From Cephalotus follicularis (Eukaryota; Streptophyta; Magnoliopsida; Oxalidales; Cephalotaceae), in assembly GCA_001972305.1 (NCBI GenBank), contig BDDD01001774.1:141242-205241 (forward strand): a stretch of DNA of 64,000 nt. The letters are read 5' to 3'. Positions 11,318 to 21,115 of the stretch are shown here, piece after piece; the first letter of the stretch is position 1, and every line of letters starts with the position of its first letter. The notes below the pieces were generated by a model. That model was not told the DNA's origin. It searched no databases and was given only the letters and a program-made list of their open reading frames with translations. The position numbers and the translations under genes are program-made.

Positions 11318-12979
11318 CTTGAACCTTAAAATCATCATACTTTTCATCACCACGTGTCATAATGATCATTTCTTCCATATAACAATTTTACTTATTACTA
11401 ACATTTACCATTAATTTCTCATAATCTCAAATATGTCTTTACAATTTTCAACATCACTACTCTCATTGGAACAACCCTTTCATTTACCTTTATCTTATAA
11501 CTTGTCATATTTCATTTCACAGTGGAAACATCACCTCATAGTTGATAACTTGATATCTTCAAATATCCTTATTTCTTAAAATTTTTTATACTCATAACAA
11601 TTTACAATAAAATAATAAACCTCAAATATATTCTATAACTTTCAGCACCAATTTCTAAGCAACAACATTTTATGAAAACGTCGTAATTATAGCGTTCATT
11701 TCTATACATGTATGTCTACACGTCACTTTTTTCATAATACCTTACACAGCGGAAAAACATAGACTTGTCATAACACCGAAACATACACTTGTTATGTCAA
11801 AAACAGTTGATACAAAACCATACTTTCTTTCCAAAACTTCTTTTACGGACTTTTTCTAAAGCCAATTCCACCTTCGATCATCCCCTGGAAAACATTTTAT
11901 TTGGAAACAAAAACATTGCAAGGAATGAGCTCAAATAGCTCAGTAAGAATCATAGTTATAAGAACATTTTCAAAAATCCCTTTTTTAAAAATATTGTCAT
12001 ACAATATAGCCATACTTTTTAAAATATCGTTAAAAACCTTTTGAAAACATTTCAAAAATCATTTTGAAAACATTTTGAAAATCATTTCCTTTTCAAAATC
12101 ACATTCTTTTCTGTTCATATCTCATGAAACAGAACTTTTCAAAAATAACTGAGGGGTCATAAAAACATAAAACAGACCCAATTGAACCAGTCACCGGGGC
12201 AAGGTGCACATCCCCAGTCACCAACTTACATCACATGCATGTCCGAGAGTACTCTCCGCTCAACATTAATCTTTTACTAGATTAATCCTCCCTGGATCGC
12301 AATCCAGTAGTTGTTCATCTCAGTTCGTTGCATTTTCTCATTTTATAAAAACATTTCTTAATACTTCGAGTGATCAGCTCAAAGCATTAATAAAACAATT
12401 TTGAAAACATTTTGAAAACATTTGAAAACATTTTGTAAAACATTTTGAAAACATTTTTGTAAAACATTTTGAAAACATTTGAAAAACTGAATTTAAAACC
12501 GTTGTTGAAAAATAATAATAAGTATAATTTTCAAGAAAATACTTTAAAATAAGTAGTATAAAATACTTTGACAAAATATAGAATTTTTGTAAAATACTTT
12601 GATATATGAAAATAGCATTTTTCCTCATCACCAAAAAATACTTTGGAAGGGTGATTAGAAATCCTTACATAACTTTTATAATACAAAACATATAATTTTT
12701 GCCGAGAATTTGGCAGAGTTTTGAAATACGTAGAAATAAGTTGTAGAAAATACTTTGGCATAAAAGTTAGAATAATTCGGAAAAATGAGCATAAAATATT
12801 TTCGACAAAAGAGGTTACTGTAGAATAAAAACATTTGATATTTTTGAAAATGAATAGGAATCCTTATTGCAGGATAAAAACATTTGATACTTTGGAAAAA
12901 GATCGGAATCCTTACCTTGCTTTAATCTCCTTCCTTCTTTCTCCATGCTGAAGAAATTTCTGTACCGAAATCTCCACAA

Positions 12980-13100
12980 AATTCTCCTTCCCTTCTCTTC
13001 TCTTTTTCTCTTTTTCTCTTTCTCTCTCTTTCTTTCTTCTTCTCTTTCTCTTTCTCTCCTTCTCTCTCCTTCTCTTCTCTCCCTTTCCCTCTCTTCCTCT
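12980..13100. repeat. Pyrimidine-rich (CTTT/CTCT) low-complexity tract
   Basis: A plus-strand run of almost only C and T (TTTCTCTTTCTCTCTCTTTC and similar) lies within solo LTR-1. On the LTR's own strand it is a GA tract. Open frames across it are compositional artefacts. Confidence 0.8.
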
Positions 13101-13235
13101 GTTCCTCTGCCGAATGCACTGGGAATGGAGCAGTATTTATAGGAGAGTCTTCAGTCGCCTTCATTTTGTCGTTTTCTCCATCCGGTAGCCACGTGTCCTC
13201 TTCTTTCGTCCGTTGCTTGACACACATTCTTTTTC

Positions 13236-13520
13236 TTAAAGCGTCGGAGGTTAAGCGCTAAGCGTCGCCGCTTAGGCTCCAGAGTGCTGCCGCTTTGTCC
13301 TATAAGCGCTGCCTGTTGATGCATAACAAAGGAAAATTAACGCTTGAAAGCGTCGCCGCTTTCTCCATTACACTATAACAAACTATCGACGCTTTAACTC
13401 ACAAATTCGGTACCCACAAAAGAAGCCAAACCGTCGACGCCTTAAAATAACTGTCGACGCTTTATGGCATTTCACCAAACTGTCGACGCTTTAAAATAGG
13501 CAGTTGACGCTTTCAAAATC
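13236..13520. repeat. TCGA-palindrome array, GCGTCGACGC flavour, in solo LTR-1
   Basis: The motif AAGCGTCGACGCTTT and its decayed forms (GTCGCCGC, GTTGACGC) recur through this stretch. TCGA or TTGA centres begin at 13386, 13434, 13454, 13483 and 13504, with steps of 20, 29 and 21 bp in the last part. No CAGTCGACTG unit is present. Confidence 0.85.
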
Positions 13521-13762
13521 CCAAGACGTGCAAACATGCTTACGGCACACAATACAACCCTTAAAATAACCGTATATCTACCGTATATTTATAAATAATG
13601 ACTTCAAAATTGTTCCAGTCTGACACAAATATCCAAATTAACAACCGAATCCCCCCGAGCGTTAGGGTCATATTACGGGTCCCTTGTAGCATTTGCTAAT
13701 CTTAACAACAGAAATCATATTTCCATAAATAATATCTCTAATGAAAATTTCTGGTCATTACA

Positions 13763-14017
13763 CATAATGTTATCCATATATCGATGTTGAGGAAGTACCA
13801 CCTAGATCATTCACATATATTACAATATGAGCCATTGGAGTTGAAGACAGATATGAGCTTTGAAGAGACGCCTATTCAGATTCTTGATCACCGAATCAAG
13901 CAGCTCGGAAACAAGGAGATCGCTTTGGTTAAAGTTCTGTGGCAGCATCACGGAGTCGAAGAAGCGACTTGGGAATGTGAGGATGAGATGAGATCATTGT
14001 ATCCTTATTTGTTCTGA
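13763..14017 (+). pseudogene. Gypsy-B pol, C-terminal end (chromodomain)
   Basis: This resumes the frame broken at 8277: after the duplicated CATAA it reads VIHISMLRKYHLDHSHILQYEPLEL and ends ALVKVLWQHHGVEEATWECEDEMRSLYPYLF before TGA at 14015-14017. The tail is the chromodomain-like end of chromovirus integrases, with the aromatic and acidic pattern VKVLW...EATWE. The Tekay/Del group would fit, but I cannot place it firmly. Together with 5794-8277 it gives the 3' two thirds of pol. Confidence 0.88.
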
Positions 14018-14047
14018 CCTTAGAAAATCTTGGGACGAGATTTCTTT

Positions 14048-14059
14048 AAGGAGGGGGGA
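14048..14059 (+). other. Polypurine tract of Gypsy-B
   Basis: AAGGAGGGGGGA sits 30 bases after the pol stop and right before the TGTAAGCCCCCG start of the LTR, the expected place for the second-strand primer. Confidence 0.85.
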
Positions 14060-14290
14060 TGTAAGCCCCCGAAAATTATTGTAATTATTTATGATGCATA
14101 AAAATTATGGAAATATTACCTTGGGGGTTATGATGAATAGTATGATTGTTTACAAATTTTGTGGCCAAACAGCCTTAATAAGTGAACTGAACAATTATAT
14201 ATAATGGTGTATGGGACCCCAAGCCTTACTTATTATTGCAAAACGCCAAAGGCGGCTGCCCCTTTCTCTTCTTTATATTACCTTACCCTC

Positions 14291-14465
14291 TGCCTTACAA
14301 AAAAAAAAAAAAAAAAAACAAGGAAAAGAAAAGAGAAAAAGGGAGCCAGTGGGAGAAGAAGAAAGAAAAAGGGAGAAAGGGAGAGCCAACTGGAGAAAGG
14401 AGAAAAGAAGAAGAAAAAGAGAAAAAAGAAAAGAAAAGAAAGAGAGATCGACACAGGGGAGGAAA
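14291..14465. repeat. Poly(A) and purine-rich (GGAGAAAGAAG) tract
   Basis: An A run of about 18 bases is followed by some 150 bases almost wholly of A and G. Open frames here encode only Lys, Arg and Glu repeats and are not credible genes. Confidence 0.85.
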
Positions 14466-15084
14466 GGAGGAGAGCGACAGCGGCATCTCACTACCCGCTG
14501 GCGCCATTAACGCCATTCTTGCGCCAAGGGAAGAGGTGAGCTCCTTAAACCTTCTTCTTCTCCTTCTCTGTCACTATTTCCTCTTCACCGTTGACGCCAA
14601 ATCATGGAGCTCCATTTTCAGCACCTCCCTTCCTCCACTGTTATCGTCACTGGTGAAGACTGGGCAAAATCAGTGGGCTTGACACGGCAGTGTGTGGAAT
14701 CAGTGATTGCAAGGAGCTGACAGTTCAGTTGGCAGTGACGGGGGAGAAGAAAGAGCAGGGAAGTGAGGCGTGAAGCGTTGGCAGTTCGGCATTGGCAGCA
14801 AATCCGCCATTTTGCAAGCCTAATAATCAATTTTGGAGGTAGGTTATACTATTGCAACATTCTTGCATTTTGTATGCATTATTGTTGTTTTGATGATCCA
14901 TGGGTGTTTATATGTGTAATAACCGCAAATTCAATTCGTGTACATTGTAATATTTTAATAAAATGTGCACTCATTTGAATTTAATGTCCCATTATTATAA
15001 TTTCGGTGATTGTCAATTGCTTGGGATGAAAGGATGTACAATTGGTGAAGTATCAAACTGAAGAAACCCTAAAACAGCCATCGA

Positions 15085-15163
15085 CAGCCGACTGTCACAG
15101 GGGACCAGTCGACTGTCTGAGGCGTGAGTGGACAGTCGACTGGCCAATGCATCCAGTCGACTG
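15085..15163. repeat. TCGA-palindrome array, CAGTCGACTG flavour, in the Gypsy-B LTR
   Basis: Four units start at 15085, 15106, 15133 and 15154, with steps of 21, 27 and 21 bp. The first unit is the CAGCCGACTG variant. Confidence 0.88.
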
Positions 15164-16214
15164 GATCGGTACAGAACAGGTGTCTGTGCATGCCTGTTAG
15201 ACTGAACCAAGGGGGCATTGCATGGGGGACAGGTGTTGAGCGAGGTCACCACCTGCCAGGGCATGCAAAAAGGCATGCTTGCATGTCCTCTATCCTCTCT
15301 GCAAATTGCAGACCTGCAACCTGCAAAAATTAGAAGAGAAAAGGTGAGAAAGAGATAGAAAGAAGAGAGGAAAAGAAATGCATGTGATGAGAGAGGGAGG
15401 AGTTAAAGGACTCTGGTGAATTCAAGGTCCCTGAACCCTATATCATCCGTGCATGAGCTGAGAGTGAGTGTTAGAAACACTGAAAATTGAGGAGAGTTGC
15501 TGGGATTATTGGAGCTTGCATTGAGGATTTGGAGTGGAGCTCAAAGACTTGGAAGCTTAGACTTCTCCTGGTAAGTTCAATTCGAGCTCCCTGCTTAAGT
15601 AGTACTGTTAATGATGCAAATAGGAAGGTTAGTTATCTTCTATAATGGTTAAGAATCAACAACTTCTAGAATTGAAATAGAATGTGATATGGTTCAAGAA
15701 AATGGAGATTATACCTCTAATTGGATTATAGTTGTTGTTAATGTCAGAATATATGCTTACTGGTTTCCTTAAGTATGTATATACCTTATGTCAACAAGTT
15801 AAGATCAATGAATCCGAAATTTAAATATACTTGACTTAGAGTTCCAAAGAGAAAGTGATAACATGGAAGTTAAGACTTAAGGAATTGATATTAGGCTACT
15901 AATGAAGTAGTAATCATAGCTGACATTTAGTCATACCTACTGATTAATAACTGAACAACATGCATACATAGATTGAACCTGCTGGAATTAAAAGATTGTT
16001 GGTGAAAAGGCTTTGGAGACTCAAAGAGAAAGATCACTCCAATTGATCTTGGGATAAGCTATTGAGGTAGGGGATTTTGACATGTTTTTGAACATATAAC
16101 ATGTATAATATGTTATGATGGTTGATACTTGATTGCATGTCGAATTGGATTGAGTTTAGATTGAATTTGTGCATCCCCTATTTTGAAAATGCTCCTGGAA
16201 TTCGTATGAAATCC

Positions 16215-16356
16215 AGAAGCGTCGACGCTTACGCGTGACGGTCGACGCTTTGGTACAAAAATGGCATAATAAGCTTTAGAATGTCGACGCTTAGATTGTC
16301 AGTATCGGCGCCTAGTCATTAACCATCGACGCTTAACAAACAACTGTCGACGCTTT
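16215..16356. repeat. TCGA-palindrome array, GCGTCGACGC flavour, in the Gypsy-B LTR
   Basis: TCGA (or TCGG) centres begin at 16222, 16242, 16284, 16305, 16326 and 16347. The steps are 20, 42, 21, 21 and 21 bp, so one unit looks lost. AAGCGTCGACGCTT at 16217-16230 is a perfect palindrome. This LTR thus holds two arrays of different flavour, 1.1 kb apart. Confidence 0.9.
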
Positions 16357-16879
16357 GAAACAGTAGGTGTAGAAATGTGTACACTGATCGATTGAACTGT
16401 TTGTGGTTGCAAATATCCCTGATATGTTATATTGTAACTACTATTACTGTTGTTGGGTAAAATTTTTACTGTTATGAATACATATTCAAGAATTTTACCA
16501 ACCTAATGCTTAAAGCATAAACAATGAATTGTAAACGGTTTTCTAAAAGAAAATCTTATTATCATACCAACTGCTATTTTCCTCTTAATAGAGGCACTAT
16601 TACTGTTTTGTTCTCTAATTGAGAACCATTATTGAATTGACATCGTTTTCCTCCAAAGAGATGTACGATAAATGGCTTGTTATATGTTTCTAAAGAAAAC
16701 CACTTTTATATTGCATATTGCTGATATATGTAATATTATTATTGAATGCTTGCATTGATTGTACTTGTTGCCGGTGGTCGAGTGATGGCTGTGGTCACCG
16801 ACTACGGTAGGGATCCTGGGTGCCAGGAGATCTCCTAAACTTATCTGCATTGCAGATCTTATTTGTTAAACTACCTGCC

Positions 16880-16918
16880 AAGTCCGTAAAAACACATACG
16901 AACAAGCAGGGTATTACA
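16880..16918 (-). mobile_element. Gypsy-C 3' LTR, 39-bp remnant
   Basis: On the minus strand it starts TGTAATACCCTGCTTGTTCG right after the purine-rich 3' end of Gypsy-C, identical to the first 39 bases of the 5' LTR ending at 30115. Beyond 16880 the sequence is Gypsy-B LTR. The rest of this LTR, and the Copia-E sequence that should flank Gypsy-C on this side, are gone. Confidence 0.85.
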
Positions 16919-18289
16919 TCCACCCCCCCTTAAAAAGGATTTCATCCAGAAATCACAAACATAAACATAGCTCCAACAAACAAGTGCGGATATCGCTCCC
17001 GAATATGCTCCTCAAGCTCCCAAGTGGCCTCACGTTCGGGATGATTCCTCCATAACACTTTCACAAAAGAAACGGTCTTGTTACGCGTAACCCGCTCCTG
17101 TTGATCCAGAATAGCCTCAGCCTCCTCGTCACAAGATAGGTCCTCCCAAATACTGTCCAACGGATAGTGAACCACATGTAGGGGATGATACTGATAACCT
17201 CTCAGCAAAGACACGTGGAACACGTTATGGACATGTGCTAACTGCGGAGGCAAAGCTAACCGATAAGCAACTGCGCCAATCTTCTCCAGAACTTTGAAAG
17301 GCCCGATAAACCGCGGACTCAACTTTCCTTTCAGTCCAAAACGTCAAACTCCTTTCCAAGGTGAAACTTTCAAGAACACATGTTCACCCACCTTGAACTC
17401 TAAATCCCTCCGATGTCTGTCCGCGTAACTCTTCTGTCGAGACTGAGTTGCTTTCAATCTCTCCCTTGCTATTGCCACTTTCTCGATAGTGATCTGCACT
17501 AGCTCGGATCCCTCGATAACTCGCTCTCGAACCTCATCCCAACATGTCAGAGCACGACACTTCCTCCCATACAGAGCTTCAAACGGAGCCATACCAATAC
17601 TAGCATGCTAACTGTTATTGTAGGCAAACTCCACCAAGCTCAAATACTCATACCAGATCCCAGTCCACTCCAAAGCACAAGACCTCATCATATCTTCTAA
17701 GGTCTGGATGGTTCTTTCAGTCAGCCCATCTGTCTGTGGATGGAAAAGCTGTACTGTAACTGAGCCAAGTACCCCAAGCTTTCTGAAACCCTTTCCAAAA
17801 CCGCGAAGTGAAACGAGGATCCCTATCCGAAACAATGGATACAGGAGTCCCATGTAGTCTCACTATCTCCTACTGAAACACCTCAGCCAAACGATCAACA
17901 GAGAAGTCCTCACGGATAGCCAAGAAGTGAGCCGATTTACTCAATCGATCCACTAATACCCAGATAGTATCGTTCCTTCTGAAAGTTCTCGGTAAACCCG
18001 TAACGAAGTCCATCGATATACTTTCTCATTTCCATACCGGAACTTCCAAGGGCTGTAACAAACCACTAGCACGTTGGTCCTCAATCTTTACCTTCTGACC
18101 GATCAAACACTTCCCAACGTACTCCGCTACATCCCTTTTCATTCCATTCCACCAGAAGTTCTTCTTCAAGCCTTTATACATTTTCGTAGAACCCGGATGT
18201 ATAGAAAATGGAGAACTGTGTGCCTCTGACAAAATAGCATCTCTGATAGAAGAATCTGACGGAACACACAACCGATTACCCAGCCATAT
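16919..18289 (-). pseudogene. Gypsy-C pol, C-terminal part (integrase, chromodomain)
   Basis: Minus-strand Ty3/Gypsy pol continues from 21121 across solo LTR-3. The H2C2 zinc region reads IHPGSTKMYKGLKKNFWWNG then EYVGKCLIGQK, where the second Cys of the usual CLTCQ is Gly. The integrase core follows with the [20 protein letters not shown] block, then [33 protein letters not shown] and a chromodomain end ([20 protein letters not shown]). Frameshifts near 17850-18020 and stops near 17343 and 17610 break it. A purine-rich tract (AAGGGGGGGTGGA on this strand) precedes the LTR at 16918. Confidence 0.9.
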
Positions 18290-21115
18290 TGTAATATCCG
18301 GTTTTTTCGTATAGAATTTTCGGGCTTTTCGATCTGTTTCGTATGGGCTGTCGATTTTTTTCGGTTTGTGGACTGCCTATTTTTCGGTTTGTTTTACTTT
18401 TGGCTAGGCTAAGCGGGTTTTGGCATTAGCCTAGGGGGTTTTGATATTAAGTCCATGAATAAATAAAATAATTTTGGCTTTTTATTTATTTGTTAAAACC
18501 CAATTGGAGCATTTTATAATCAAAAACCCTAATTTTACATTAAAAATTCTTTTCTCTCCCTCTCTCTCTCTCTCCCGGCCACCCTCTCTCTCTCCCGTTC
18601 TCTCTCCCCTCTCACCCTATACCGTCGGCATCGGTACCGGTATGGTGCCGGTGAAGGCACCGGTCGAACCCCCACGACCTCCTGAGTCAACCGGACCCAA
18701 CCCCTGCGCCGGACAACGGCCCAATCGGCGTGCGCGACGTCTTCACTCCTCGCCACTGTCGAACGCCGTAGCTCTGTCTCCGATTATCGTCATGACAAGA
18801 CAATCACATATTTGGCATCCTGGCATCGAGAGGAAGCGAACCCAACCAGCCCCGACCCTTGGCGACGCCAAAAAAGCAGATCGGCGCAAAGTGAACCGCG
18901 GTCAAAAGCGTTCGTTCCGGCCAAAGGAGGCAGCGCCGTGGCAAACGCGCCCTGGATATGTGATCATCGGCCTTAAACGCTCCAGATCGGACCCTCATGG
19001 ATACTGGTCGACCGCGCATGATAAACACGCGCCAGCCAGCGGCGGCGCGTGAGCCCACGCGCGGCAGTCTCCGGCGACATTTTTTTTGGACAATTTCCGA
19101 CTCCGCTCTTCGCATAGGTGTGATCCGTTCTAGTTCCGCGATGTGACTATGACTCTGTGCTCTGTTTCGACTGCATTCGGTAAACTCTGAACCCTACTCT
19201 ATTAAATTCTGTTTTCAGTTGAATTATATATTTATGTAATCGTTTTACGATATTATGAGCTGAACTAGTATTATGATACGAAATTGGATGAATTGGACAA
19301 ATTGGACTTACCTTAGCGAATTCGAAATTATGTTTAGATGAGACTTCTGCAAATTGGACGTATTAAACCTATTGTTATCTTATATGGTCATGATTGGTGT
19401 ACAATGACCCATGAGTTGAGGTATGGTTTTATTTCAAGTCCTTATGAGCACGATTTTATTTCTGTTAGATGTTTACAACAACCGAGGAGCGCTCTAGAGA
19501 AGTCTCGATTTATATTCTTAAGGTTATTTTGGTGATTGCATGAGGTACGGATGTCCTTCTTTCTTGGCTATCCTTCTGATTTATTTGAAATAATTTCAGA
19601 TCCTATATTGGGTATGGATTTCCTTTCCTTGGTTTCTCTATCAGTTTTATTGAAATGAATTCAGTTTTACTGTTACGAATGTGGTACGGATTTTCTGCTC
19701 TTTGGCTTATTCCTTCGGTCTTACTGAAATGAATTAAAAAATGTTTTTGTACGGATGTTTCGTTCTTTGATACCCTCCTACTGGTTTGTTAAAGAAATAA
19801 TTTCAGTTTTATTTTTTTATGAACTTGGCTATGTTTTATGATTCGATACGATTTTGAATTAAAGGTCAGTTGACATTTTGCGAAGTTAATGTTCTTGAAT
19901 TTATTTTTATGCTATGATATGTTAAGAAATATTATACGATCATCTCTTTACTTTGGAAAATAAATGAGTTGATGTTATGTAATGATTTTTGCTATGTCCA
20001 GAAAATGTTTAGAAAATGTGTTCACGTTTTTAAATTGTTTTTAGAAATAAAGCAATGTTTTTGAATAAGGATATACACAGAGATATTTCCTACCTATGGA
20101 GGTACCATAGGCACGTCGTAGGCCTGGCACGGGGACGTGACACTTCCGTAGCGGTGTGATTTGACTACGGCGTCTCTCTATGTTTTGAATAAATCCCTTG
20201 AGGTGGATTTATGGATCCGATTTTGTGATAGAGGCGTATGGGTATACTCTAGTTTTTGTTATGTAAGGATTCGGATTTTGGGGATTGATTGTGTAGTGCC
20301 GTACACGTCTTTTCGTTTGGCATGTGGGCCTTGCAAACCCCTTGCAACTTCGCATATGTGTATGAGCTTTGGATCTCTGGAATGAGATATCAAAATCGGA
20401 TAAGTCTCTGTTATATGTTTGGATCTCTATGATGAGATTTTGGAAACGGATAAGTTTTTATTTTTAAAATCTTTAACTTGGTTGACGTTAAAGTAATTTG
20501 AACGTTTGATTTGGATACTGTTTTGAACTTGGATTATGTTTTGAAATTGAATAACGCTTTGAAAATTCGTTATTCGTTTTGAATTGATTGTATGACTACT
20601 TACTTTCGCTTTTTGAAAATAATGTTAAATTATTTTATGTATAAGGTATATGATATTTAAAAATTTAGGTATTTCTATCTTTTAAATTATCGTTTTATGT
20701 TTTATGATTCTATATCCGTACTGAGGTTTGCTCAGCCGCGTTTTTGTTTCCATGCGGCAGGTTTTCAGGGACATCATGGGCAAGTGTGATGAGAGAGTTA
20801 CCCAATGTCAGAGGATCATCTAGGAGTTTGATCTGGTTATGTTTTTAGTAGTGATATGGTCGTGTATAGGCTAGTTATCTAAACAGTATCGTGATTTTTG
20901 GATTATGACATTTTGGTCTATGATAAAGTTTTCAGATTGTGTTTCAGATTCAGTTTATGTTTCATGATTATACATGTTTTCAGATTTTTAGAACCACCAC
21001 GTATTGATGATGATTAATACTAAGATTAAGATCTTTGATATGTTTTAGTTCAGTTTTGTGTGACACACCGATCCTGAATCGGGAGTGATCCCGGTTCCGA
21101 ATCGGGGGTGTTACA
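18290..21115 (+). mobile_element. Solo LTR-3 (plus) inside Gypsy-C pol
   Basis: It starts TGTAATATCCGG and ends GAATCGGGGGTGTTACA, with CATAT on both sides (18285-18289 and 21116-21120), an exact 5-bp target duplication. The 2826-bp LTR includes a CT-rich tract (18555-18610), a GC-rich segment (18610-19080) and the shared block CTGAGGTTTGCTCAGCCGCG at 20721-20740. It contains the CCTATGGAGGTACCATAGG block at 20093-20111, as in LTR-2. A 192-codon open frame in the GC-rich part has no recognisable domain. I saw no TCGA-palindrome array in it, unlike its relatives. Confidence 0.93.

Larger units (their letters stand above)
8278..13762 (-). mobile_element. Solo LTR-1 (minus), itself split by solo LTR-2
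   Basis: The outer ends are TGTAACGCCCCCGATC on the left and GGTCATTACA on the right, flanked on both sides by CATAA (8273-8277 and 13763-13767), an exact 5-bp target duplication inside Gypsy-B pol. Related LTRs here start TGTAAT and end GTTACA, so this one reads on the minus strand. Without the nested LTR and its extra duplication it is about 2736 bp long. No internal coding region is present, so it is a solo LTR left by LTR-LTR recombination. AT-rich repeats of AAAACATTTTGAAAACATTT lie at 12000-12500. Confidence 0.92.
14060..16879 (+). mobile_element. Gypsy-B 3' LTR, right end missing
   Basis: It begins TGTAAGCCCCCGAAAATT right after the polypurine tract. About 2.8 kb follows with no coding sequence: a purine-rich block, two palindrome arrays of different flavour, and a stretch at 16770-16860 resembling the CTAGGGTCCAGGAGC part of solo LTR-4. 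No CA-terminal end is seen. At about 16880 it changes abruptly into a 39-bp remnant of the Gypsy-C LTR, so its end was lost in a deletion or rearrangement. Confidence 0.8.

Noticed and set aside
14204..14682. Overlapping Lys/Arg/Glu-rich open frames on both strands
   Set aside because: They are products of a poly(A) and GA-rich tract within the Gypsy-B LTR.
18474..19052. 192-codon open frame in a GC-rich patch
   Set aside because: It lies wholly within solo LTR-3 and has low-complexity Pro/Arg-rich sequence. Probably chance in GC-rich DNA.
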